Assembly (NCBI GenBank): GCA_015487435.1 | Contig: WFPU01000250.1 | Span: 1-22,312, forward strand | Direction: 5' to 3' | Source of the DNA: Sulfurimonas sp. | GTDB lineage: Bacteria; Campylobacterota; Campylobacteria; Campylobacterales; Sulfurimonadaceae | DNA length: 22,312 nucleotides | Part shown: one piece after another, positions 1 to 6,606 of the stretch | Numbering within the stretch: position 1 is the stretch's first letter | Layout of the letters: every line of letters starts with the position of its first letter | The notes under the pieces: generated by a model | Databases searched by the model: none | Told to the model about the DNA's origin: nothing | What the model saw: the letters and a program-made list of their open reading frames with translations, nothing else | Made by a program: the position numbers and the translations under genes

Positions 1-66
1 ACTTTTTAGAATTTATATTTTACTACTAAAAAATGCTTTATAATTTTTCTTAGGAGTTTTATGAAA

Positions 67-858
67 TTATTTTTCAAGTTCTAGCAAAATATATTCTCCA
101 ACTTTATCTCCAGCAGACTTCTTAATTTCATCTGTTATGATAGCACCGTTGTTAAGCAAATATTTAAATAATTTTAAATTATCTTCTTTCGCAGCAATAC
201 GAAGAGAATTGTATTTTTCTGTTTTATATCTATTATCGATATAAATTACTTTGTTAAAATCAATTTTAACTCCTGTATCAACCATTTGCTTTAATAAATC
301 TATTTTATTTTTAAATAAGATATAACTTAACGGACTTTCATATCTCATATATCCGTTATCCTTCATTTTTGTTAATATTTTATTTCCACCATTTTGAAAA
401 ATAAAAAAACTAAGTTTATCGCATCTGTATAGTGCTTGTTGTAATAATTCATTACTTGCATAAGCTTTTGATAAATTTATCCCTTGTGTGGCTAAATATT
501 TTAAAACTATCAATGGGTCGTCACATTTATTATTGTTTCTACGTGAATATTCAGCCAAAGCATCTATAGCTAAGTTATGTCTTCTTTTGTTAAATGTACC
601 TCTTTTTTGTCTGGTTATTTTACCACCATATTCCATTAAAAGTTCAGCCATTTTAAATTTTTTTTGCATTACCAATCTTGTTGTTAATGTTCCAGTTGTA
701 GTGCTATTTCCAACTAGCATATTTGGATTTGCACCTTTTTCTAAAATTATTTTAACTTTTTCAAAATTTCCAGCATTTGAATATTTAAGTAAAAGAGAAT
801 TTAGGTTCGTAGCTAATAGGGAGTAAGTCATGCTTAATAATAATAACACTATTTTCAT
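67..858 (-). CDS. Exported ankyrin-repeat protein
   Basis: 263 aa. The N-terminus is a short basic start followed by a Leu-rich hydrophobic stretch (about residues 3-17), which looks like a Sec signal peptide, so the protein is probably periplasmic or surface exposed. The rest carries degenerate ankyrin repeats: a clear one near residues 27-48 (helix-turn-helix ending in GANPN), one near 60-80 (ELLMEYGGKI), and a C-terminal pair around 183-200 and 220-243 (AAKEDNLKLFKYLLNNGA). Ankyrin repeats mediate protein-protein contacts; nothing shows the partner. The start is supported by an AAGG Shine-Dalgarno-like motif 9-10 nt upstream. It lies downstream of the decayed asparagine synthase tail on the same strand with about 200 bp between, so it probably has its own promoter. 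No catalytic domain is visible. Confidence 0.75.
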   Translation of the reverse strand: MKIVLLLLSMTYSLLATNLNSLLLKYSNAGNFEKVKIILEKGANPNMLVGNSTTTGTLTTRLVMQKKFKMAELLMEYGGKITRQKRGTFNKRRHNLAIDALAEYSRRNNNKCDDPLIVLKYLATQGINLSKAYASNELLQQALYRCDKLSFFIFQNGGNKILTKMKDNGYMRYESPLSYILFKNKIDLLKQMVDTGVKIDFNKVIYIDNRYKTEKYNSLRIAAKEDNLKLFKYLLNNGAIITDEIKKSAGDKVGEYILLELEK

Positions 859-1055
859 ATTTTTTATACCTTATTGTAAACTGCAAAAACTGCAAAGCAA
901 TATTGCTGTTTTAGATGTAATGATTGAATATAAAAATATACTACTAGTTTTTATATTTTTTTATGTTTAGTATAGTATCTAAATATTTTAAATTTTCAAA
1001 ATTAAATCGTGATTATGGTAATGCATTTTTGTTGCTATGATTTATGTCCACTTAC
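859..1055. other. Intergenic region upstream of the ankyrin gene
   Basis: Very AT-rich spacer that should hold the minus-strand promoter of the ankyrin gene, but no single -10/-35 pair stands out. Two overlapping direct copies of AAACTGCAAA (878-887 and 887-896) run straight into the 10-bp perfect palindrome GCAATATTGC (897-906). This could be a small protein-binding site about 40 bp upstream of the start codon, or chance in AT-rich DNA. Confidence 0.3.
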
Positions 1056-1215
1056 TTATAATAAATATTTTTTAATCCAAACACTTAAGACATACAATCC
1101 CCACAGGTGGTGTTTAAAAGTCCCACTTGAAGCACCATCTATTAACTAACTTAACTCTTTATTTTTAAAAAGTCCAGTCTCTTTATTTACATCTTTTATA
1201 AGTTCTATTTTTTTT
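1056..1215 (-). pseudogene. Decayed 3' end of the asparagine synthase gene
   Basis: The minus strand beyond the annotated stop of the asparagine synthase still encodes the family's C-terminal tail. Removing one A from the A8 run (T8 at 1208-1215 on the plus strand) restores a frame reading KKIELIKDVNKETGLFKNKE, then LS and a TAG stop at 1146-1148. The same frame continues after the TAG with LIDGASSGTFKHHLWGLYVL and SVWIKKYLL to a TAA at 1056-1058. The sequences VNKETGLF and FKxHxWGLYxxSxW look to me like the usual C-terminal end of these synthases, recalled from memory. So two lesions, a frameshift and a nonsense codon, separate the ORF from its ancestral end. A sequencing error could explain the homopolymer change but not easily both. 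Confidence 0.75.
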
Positions 1216-2865
1216 AGTGTTTATTAAAAATTCTATATATGGATTTGAGAAACCTTTTTTCTTCTTAGTTAAAAGATTTTTATCTAAGTGAGATTTCATC
1301 ATCTTTTTAAGTAAAGATTTTGTAACCTCGTCTTTATAACGAAGCTTAGGGTCTATGTTAAATACAGCAGATGCTAACTTATGATCTAAAAAAGGTGTAC
1401 GAGATTCTATAGAATGTGCCATACTCATTCGATCAAGTTTTGTTAAGAAGTGTTCAGCTTGAAAAAGATGAAGGTCTATGTAGCTATACCAAATAGAGTC
1501 ATCTGTATGATTTGAACTCTCAAATCTTTGTCTATAAGGTTTTAAATAAAAAAGTGCCTGATTGTCTTTTATATTTTGCTTCATTAGATTATTTTTTTGT
1601 AAATCTGTAAATTTTTCACCAGAAGTACGAAAAAGTAAAGTTTCATCAAAGATGCGTTTATACCACTCCCATTCACGGTTTTCATTGTAGTTTGAGCGAA
1701 AATATTTTTTTAGCCAGTTTTTGTTTTTAAGATTTTTTGCATCTTCTACATCTAAATAATCAAAGTAATGTTTATATCCTAAAAAAAGCTCATCAGCACC
1801 TTCGCCACTCAAAACAACTTTATATCCATCCTCTTTTATCTTTTTAAACAATAGATACAAAGGTATAGCTGCTGGGTCATTTAATGGCTCATCTAAACAA
1901 TCCAATACACTCTCACATGCTAAAGAATAATCATCTTGTGAAATCTCAACTTGAGTATTTTTAACCCCTAAAAAATCAGCACTCTCTTTTACATTTTGCC
2001 TCTCATCATATTTTGCATAATCTTTATATCCAAGTGTGTAAGTTTGTAAATCTACACCATTTTTTTTTGCATAGAAGTTTATGGTGGCACTATCAATTCC
2101 ACCTGAAAGCAGAGAGGCCATTGGCACACCTGCTTTTAACCTTAATTTAATTGATTCGTTTAGTAGACTCTCTAGCTTACATATTGCTTCATCTTTATTG
2201 ACGATTAAATTTGGTGTAGCATCAAGTAAATCAAAATATTTTTTAACTTCTAGTTGTTGATTTTTATAAACAAGGTATTCTCCACTTCCAAGTTTTTTGA
2301 TACCTTTAAAAAAAGTATATGGTGGAGTCGGTGCTAAAAAGGATAAATAAGAGAGCAGGGCATCTTTATCCATCTGTGTTTTTGTTAAAAAAGGAACTAT
2401 CGCTTTTATCTCAGATGCATATATAAAACTAGAATTTTCAAGATAAAAGATAGGTTTTTTACCTAAGCGATCACGAAATAAGTAAAGTGTATCCCCATCC
2501 ATAAGAGATATTGCAAACATTCCACGAAGTTTAGTTACAAAACAAGCGCCCCACTTTTGATAAGCAAAAATTAGAACTTCGCTCTCACTTTGAGTTTTAA
2601 ATTTGTAACCATATGCTAAAAGTTCATCTCGTAACTCTTGATGATTATAAATCTCCCCATTAAATGAAAGTAATATATTTTTATTTGATATTGGTTGAGT
2701 AGATTGAGTTTTAACATCTAATATATTTAGGCTATGATGGGCAAAAAAAAGATTTTTATTTTGAATAATTGCGCAAAAATCAGGTCCACGGTGAGTTAGT
2801 TTTTTTAATGCAAATTTAGCTTTGTTTTCATCATAAGGTCCAATTATTCCAAATATAGCACACAT
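1183..2865 (-). CDS. asnB: Asparagine synthase (glutamine-hydrolysing), C-terminally truncated
   Basis: 560 aa, cytoplasmic. The N-terminal class II glutamine amidotransferase domain (about 1-190) begins MCAIFG, so Cys2 becomes the nucleophile after Met removal; RGPD (26-29) and FNGEIYN (68-74) are the usual glutamine-site motifs. The C-terminal ATP-pyrophosphatase synthase domain (about 210 onward) has the PP-loop SGGIDS at 254-259 and SGEGADELFLGY further on. It would transfer glutamine ammonia to Asp or another carboxylate; family members also act on cell-surface or antibiotic substrates. The final eight residues are frame-shifted junk: the real tail lies in another frame downstream (see 1056-1215). 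The ATG overlaps the stop of the upstream methyltransferase (TAATG) and has no good ribosome-binding site, which suggests translational coupling. Activity without the tail is uncertain. Confidence 0.85.
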   Translation of the reverse strand: MCAIFGIIGPYDENKAKFALKKLTHRGPDFCAIIQNKNLFFAHHSLNILDVKTQSTQPISNKNILLSFNGEIYNHQELRDELLAYGYKFKTQSESEVLIFAYQKWGACFVTKLRGMFAISLMDGDTLYLFRDRLGKKPIFYLENSSFIYASEIKAIVPFLTKTQMDKDALLSYLSFLAPTPPYTFFKGIKKLGSGEYLVYKNQQLEVKKYFDLLDATPNLIVNKDEAICKLESLLNESIKLRLKAGVPMASLLSGGIDSATINFYAKKNGVDLQTYTLGYKDYAKYDERQNVKESADFLGVKNTQVEISQDDYSLACESVLDCLDEPLNDPAAIPLYLLFKKIKEDGYKVVLSGEGADELFLGYKHYFDYLDVEDAKNLKNKNWLKKYFRSNYNENREWEWYKRIFDETLLFRTSGEKFTDLQKNNLMKQNIKDNQALFYLKPYRQRFESSNHTDDSIWYSYIDLHLFQAEHFLTKLDRMSMAHSIESRTPFLDHKLASAVFNIDPKLRYKDEVTKSLLKKMMKSHLDKNLLTKKKKGFSNPYIEFLINTKKNRTYKRCK

Positions 2866-3461
2866 TATTTTGGTTGTACTTTGTGAAAAAATCCTACTGT
2901 TATATCAGCATCTAAATATCCAGTTTTAATTTTTACATCTGTTACGCCTAAATCTTTTGCAATTTGTTCTATTTGCTCTGTGCTCATGTAGTTATAAGTG
3001 TCACAATCTTTTTGCCCATGTAAAATATTAAATATAAACCCATTTTTAGATGATATGTAGCAGTTTCGTATAAACTGATATGTTTCAAATTTTTCTAAAA
3101 TATTCATAGCCCCACTGCAAATTAAATAATCAGCATCTGGGATTTCATCTTTTGTGATATCGGCTATAATTATTTCACAACCAGTTATTGCAGATGCTAT
3201 TGCGTGCATATCTGGCAGTGAATCAATCCCAATATATTTTTTTGGAATTTTATCTCTTTTTTCTAAATAGATATAAAAATCTCCAAAGCCACAACCCGCA
3301 TCAATTATAGTAAATTGGCTTAAATTAGAGGGTAACATTGCTAAGATGGTTTTGAATCTTACCCTTTGTGTATCAGTAGAGGTCCAGTTTACACCTTTGG
3401 CACTAATGCCATACTTTTGTATAGCAGAGATGTAAAATTTTTCATTATCTATGCGTGGCAT
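2865..3461 (-). CDS. Class I SAM-dependent methyltransferase
   Basis: 198 aa. Motif I of the Rossmann methyltransferase fold is clear at about 51-60 (TIIDAGCGFG), followed by an acidic residue at the end of strand 2 (YIGIDSLPDM) that would bind the ribose of S-adenosylmethionine, and by IIIADI for motif II. The substrate cannot be read from the sequence. It overlaps the asparagine synthase start by one base and lies 35 nt downstream of the AMMECR1-like gene, so the three form one transcription unit. A modest TAGG motif precedes the ATG. Confidence 0.8.
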   Translation of the reverse strand: MPRIDNEKFYISAIQKYGISAKGVNWTSTDTQRVRFKTILAMLPSNLSQFTIIDAGCGFGDFYIYLEKRDKIPKKYIGIDSLPDMHAIASAITGCEIIIADITKDEIPDADYLICSGAMNILEKFETYQFIRNCYISSKNGFIFNILHGQKDCDTYNYMSTEQIEQIAKDLGVTDVKIKTGYLDADITVGFFHKVQPK

Positions 3462-3496
3462 ATGAACCTAAAAATCATTTATCACATAGTACATAG

Positions 3497-3883
3497 TTAA
3501 TTATCCAACTCTTTTTCTAAAGAGTAAGTTGTAGTTTTTAATATAGCTGGGTCTTTTTCACTAATAACACCCTCATCTGTGTTTAATAGTATTTCTATTT
3601 CACATTCCAAATATTGTGAAGTTGAGAGTGGCGTAAAGTTTTTATCTTCAAAGGCTGATTTTTTAGCATTTAAAATTATATCCTCAATCAAAGATAAAGA
3701 GGCATTTTTGCTTGAAGATGTCCCACGAAGCTTATTATTAATATAGATATTTACAGTAGTTGATATTTTACTACTCAAAAGCGGATGCTCATCTAAAAGT
3801 GCAATTTTATCAATGCTTCTGCTAGATTGAAGTACTTCTTGTATGGAGTCACGAGCAAGCTGAAGTAATACTGAACGACCCAT
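3497..3883 (-). CDS. Short AMMECR1-like domain protein
   Basis: 128 aa. The order of motifs matches the N-terminal two-thirds of the AMMECR1 family: LLQLARDSI near the start (family LLxLARxAI), then INNKLRG at about 48-54 (family LRGCIG), SLIEDIILNAKKSAFEDKNF (family AxxAAxxDPRFPPL) and ECEIEILL (family IEVSVL). Two things are odd. The conserved CIG after LRG is replaced by TSS, and the protein stops soon after, lacking the C-terminal part with the usual GLxxRxG segment of the ~180-200 aa family. The start is well supported by AGGGG 7 nt before ATG. The function of AMMECR1 proteins is poorly known. This may be a divergent or decaying copy. Confidence 0.55.
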   Translation of the reverse strand: MGRSVLLQLARDSIQEVLQSSRSIDKIALLDEHPLLSSKISTTVNIYINNKLRGTSSSKNASLSLIEDIILNAKKSAFEDKNFTPLSTSQYLECEIEILLNTDEGVISEKDPAILKTTTYSLEKELDN

Positions 3884-3916
3884 GATGACCCCTTTATAAT
3901 ATTTTTGAGTAAACTA

Positions 3917-5068
3917 TTATAGCAAATTTTTTTCTTTGTAGTTATTTAGTAGTTTTATAACTATCATTACACTTATAACTTGAAACAAAGATGCTAGGAT
4001 AAATGCAAAGTAATGAAGTTGATCGATAGAGTTGGCATGATAAGCTAGTGTAGCCATCGCAATTAACAGTGTTAATGGCATAGAATGAGATAACCCCATT
4101 AAGACAGCATCTATCCATCCTAACTCTTTTACAAACACCAATGAAGATAATACACGCATAACAATCATACCAAGGGCTATAATAAATGCTAATGGTATTA
4201 ATCCCTCCATCGATAGTGATTCTAAATTAAAAGTTGTTCCAATATGAATGAAAAATATAGGTATGATAAATCCAAAACCAAAAGATGCTAGTTTTTCTGG
4301 AAGTTCCTCTTTATGTGGAAAAAATGTTGGTATAAAAATTCCAGCCAAAAATGCACCAAAAGCAAGTTCTAAATTGAGATACATCATAGCAGCAGTTAGT
4401 AAAAATAACATTCCCATAGAAAAGCGAATATCTTGTTCTTTTTTGTCATCGTGTGGCATTAGTAGTACTGATAGCTTAGGAAACCACCATGTTAAGATAG
4501 TGACTGTACGAAATACAAAGAACATAAAAACTAAAAATAAAACAAGTGCTAGGATTGTTTTAAATAAACCAATTTCTACTCCTGAATGAAGCCCAGCAGA
4601 GGTTATAGTTAAAAGACCAATACTTACAACTTCCCCGATTCCACCACTTGTCATAGAGAGTGAAAGCCAAGGTGTTTTTCCATACTCTTTTGAAAGAGTC
4701 GCTACTAAACCAACAGATATTAGCGGTAAAAGAACCATAAATATTTTTCCTAAATCTAAATAAAGGGATAAGCTAATTGAGAGTGCATATAAGAAAACAA
4801 GATATAAAAATACTTTTTTTAAAATGTGTGTAGGGGTTTTTAATACCTCTTTTAGATTAATCTCAGTCCCTGCAATAAACATAAGGTATAAAAATCCAAA
4901 TTCGGCAACTAATTCAAAAATATGTTCATCATGTAAAAAACCAGCATAGGCAAAAACTGATCCTAAAACAATCTCAATTGGGGTGGTTGGAAGCCTTAAT
5001 ATTTTTGCAAAAAAAGGTGAAAATATGATGATAAGTGAGATGGTAACTATTAATATAATATTATCCAT
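3917..5068 (-). CDS. CPA2/Kef-type cation:proton antiporter
   Basis: 383 aa integral membrane protein with roughly 11-13 hydrophobic segments spread over the full length. Features of the Na+/H+-exchanger (Pfam PF00999-like) fold are FLYLMFIAGTEINL (about 59-72, the GxEx motif of Kef/CPA2 proteins), AFGAFLAGIFIP (about 236-247) and FGFGFIIPIFFIHIGTTFNL (about 263-282). It lacks the cytoplasmic RCK/TrkA_N regulatory domain found in KefB/KefC, so it is a transport domain only. It probably exchanges K+ or Na+ for protons across the inner membrane; the ion cannot be told from the sequence. AAAGGA lies about 6 nt before the ATG. Its leader carries a set of competing inverted repeats (5082-5123). 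Confidence 0.85.
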   Translation of the reverse strand: MDNIILIVTISLIIIFSPFFAKILRLPTTPIEIVLGSVFAYAGFLHDEHIFELVAEFGFLYLMFIAGTEINLKEVLKTPTHILKKVFLYLVFLYALSISLSLYLDLGKIFMVLLPLISVGLVATLSKEYGKTPWLSLSMTSGGIGEVVSIGLLTITSAGLHSGVEIGLFKTILALVLFLVFMFFVFRTVTILTWWFPKLSVLLMPHDDKKEQDIRFSMGMLFLLTAAMMYLNLELAFGAFLAGIFIPTFFPHKEELPEKLASFGFGFIIPIFFIHIGTTFNLESLSMEGLIPLAFIIALGMIVMRVLSSLVFVKELGWIDAVLMGLSHSMPLTLLIAMATLAYHANSIDQLHYFAFILASLFQVISVMIVIKLLNNYKEKNLL

Positions 5069-5081
5069 ATTTATCCTTTAC

Positions 5082-5123
5082 AGTGAAAATTATTAGGAGT
5101 AGTAGATTTTCACTTGTGAAAAT
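5082..5123 (-). promoter_or_regulatory. Overlapping inverted repeats in the antiporter leader
   Basis: On the minus strand the order is arm A ATTTTCAC, loop AA, arm B GTGAAAAT, 15 nt, arm C ATTTTCACT, then the AAAGGA ribosome-binding site of the antiporter. A pairs perfectly with B (8 bp, 2-nt loop), while B can instead pair with C (9 bp). The two structures exclude each other, and C lies directly next to the Shine-Dalgarno. It may be an RNA switch, or at DNA level three copies of a regulator half-site. No protein is identified. Confidence 0.4.
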
Positions 5124-5152
5124 ATAGCTCGTATAATATTAAATTTTCTCTG

Positions 5153-6019
5153 TTATATTTTTTTTTGCACTTTCTTTGCAACTTTTAAGTTTAAATTCTT
5201 TATCATATCTAAATCCTTAGATATAATCCTACCACTAGTTGTTAAATAGTTTCCAATTACAATAGAGTTAGCACCATACTTAAATATCTCATTTTGTCTA
5301 TCGCCAAACATTAACTCCCTCCCACCAGCTACCATTATACGCTCAGCATTTGGCAGAGTTTGTCTTGTTTGTTGTATAAGTTTTAAGGCTTCATCGGTTG
5401 TTAAAGAGTTTGGTTTTAATTCTAGTGCCTCGTTGTGATGATAAAAGTTTATAGGCACTGAAGTTGGATTAAGCTCACTTAATGATTTTAACATACTTTC
5501 TCTGTCGCTTAAAGACTCCCCAAGACCAAATATACCACCACTTATAAGTACAAGTCCAGATTTGTTAACATCTAAACAAGTCTCATATCTTTCACTCCAA
5601 GGGTGGGTTGTACAAATTTGCGGATAGAAAGCCTCCGATGTTTCTAAGTTATGATTATATGCTTTTATGCCTGATTTTTTTAGAGTTAAAAGTTGTTGGA
5701 GTGTAGCTGTTCCATTGCAAGCTATTAATCTAAGTTCTGGAACCTTAGAAGTTAATATCTCTGCACTTTCACAAACAAATTTTAAAGTTTTATCGTTTAG
5801 ACCTTTGTCTGCTGTAACTAAACAAAAACCCAATGCTCCATTATCTCTTGCAATTTTAGCTTCGTTTATAATTTCATCTATTGGTTTTTGTTTGTATCGA
5901 TCTATATCAGCTTTATATCTTATACTTTGAGAACAAAACTTACAATCCTCTTTACATGTGCCACTATTAATATTACAGATTGAACATAAAAATATCTCTT
6001 GAGGTATTTTATCGTTCAT
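5153..6019 (-). CDS. bioB: Biotin synthase, with a substituted cluster ligand
   Basis: 288 aa, short type; E. coli BioB is 346 aa. A radical SAM enzyme that inserts sulfur into dethiobiotin. The CxxxCxxC motif binding the [4Fe-4S] cluster is C22-C26-C29 (TCKEDCKFC). The BioB signature YNHNLETS is at 121-128, and R234 in the GGRE segment matches E. coli Arg260. Of the residues that hold the sulfur-donating [2Fe-2S] cluster in E. coli (Cys97, Cys128, Cys188, Arg260), C66 and C101 are present, but the third position, in the segment LVLISGGIFGLGE, is Ile159 instead of Cys. The ORF start overlaps the end of the phosphodiesterase gene by 11 bp, so the two are co-transcribed. Family assignment is firm; full classical activity is less certain. 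Confidence 0.87.
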   Translation of the reverse strand: MNDKIPQEIFLCSICNINSGTCKEDCKFCSQSIRYKADIDRYKQKPIDEIINEAKIARDNGALGFCLVTADKGLNDKTLKFVCESAEILTSKVPELRLIACNGTATLQQLLTLKKSGIKAYNHNLETSEAFYPQICTTHPWSERYETCLDVNKSGLVLISGGIFGLGESLSDRESMLKSLSELNPTSVPINFYHHNEALELKPNSLTTDEALKLIQQTRQTLPNAERIMVAGGRELMFGDRQNEIFKYGANSIVIGNYLTTSGRIISKDLDMIKNLNLKVAKKVQKKI

Positions 6020-6521
6020 AGGTATAAATCTTTTTATTAAAAATATCTGTTTTATTTTCTCTTGTATAGTGAGTTACTTTAAATTCTTCATCACTAATTT
6101 CAAGCATAGCACATTCAGAAATAGGTTTTTTTCTAGCACAAACTTCACCTGGATTTAAAAAAAGAGTGTTGTTTGTAAATTCACTATGAAAAACATGGGT
6201 GTGCCCTGAGATTATTATATCAGCGTCAGCGTTCATATAAAAAGGTAGATGCATAAGTTTGAATTTTAGATTTGCAAGTTTAAAGTAAGATGGCTCTTGA
6301 ACTAGGTTGTAATCATTATGATATTTAACTAGATGGGCATCATTATTACCATATACAGCTATATACTTTTTATCACAGTTATGAAGAAGCTCTAGCGTCT
6401 TATGCTCCTCTATGTCTCCAGCATGTATGATAAATTCAGCACCATTTTCTAAAAGCATATCTAAAGCTTTTTTAGCCTTTTTAACTTTAGAATGGGTGTC
6501 TGATATTATGCCGATTTTCAC
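6009..6521 (-). CDS. YfcE/MJ0936-type metallophosphoesterase
   Basis: 170 aa from the chosen GTG start at 6519-6521. An ATG eight codons upstream (6543-6545) is also open, but the GTG has a perfect AAGGAG six nt before it and begins at the conserved first strand (VKIGIISDTH), so I prefer it. Metal-binding motifs of the calcineurin-like fold are SDTH, HAGDIEE, YGNNDA and GHTHVF. The small family is Mn-dependent phosphodiesterase or phosphatase of unclear physiological substrate. Its stop overlaps bioB by 11 bp. It is separated from topA by a structured 85-bp spacer. Confidence 0.85.
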   Translation of the reverse strand: MKIGIISDTHSKVKKAKKALDMLLENGAEFIIHAGDIEEHKTLELLHNCDKKYIAVYGNNDAHLVKYHNDYNLVQEPSYFKLANLKFKLMHLPFYMNADADIIISGHTHVFHSEFTNNTLFLNPGEVCARKKPISECAMLEISDEEFKVTHYTRENKTDIFNKKIYTYER

Positions 6522-6540
6522 ACTTGTCTCCTTAAGTCTA

Positions 6541-6598
6541 AACAAAGTCCAGACTTAATTCCTCTCACTAAAGCTTCGCCTTTGGCGAGAGAAATTAA
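6541..6598 (-). repeat. Nested inverted repeats between topA and the phosphodiesterase gene
   Basis: A 10-bp stem (6557-6566 with 6587-6596, one G-U pair) encloses a small CGCC-TTT-GGCG hairpin (6577-6587). Next to it lies the short palindrome AAGTCTGGACTT on the minus strand (about 6546-6557). The structure begins directly after the topA stop. There is no T-run on either strand, so a classical intrinsic terminator is not supported. It could protect or process the mRNA 3' end, or be a small dispersed repeat. Confidence 0.4.
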
Positions 6599-6606
6599 TA
6601 CTTTCA

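Noticed and set aside
61..84. Seven-codon plus-strand ORF behind a good AGGAG at the left edge.
   Set aside because: Too short, overlaps the 3' end of the ankyrin gene, and a single Shine-Dalgarno-like match in AT-rich DNA is easily chance.
1106..1139. Ten-base-pair inverted repeat (GGTGGTGTTT / AAGCACCATC), at first sight an insertion-sequence end or guide-RNA-like hairpin.
   Set aside because: The minus strand codes for the lost asparagine synthase tail (GASSGTFKHHLWG) across it, which explains the sequence. There is no T-run and no transposase or TnpB gene nearby.
6521..6545. The ATG at 6545 as start of the phosphodiesterase.
   Set aside because: It has no ribosome-binding site and adds eight residues before the conserved first strand; the internal GTG has a perfect AAGGAG six nt upstream.
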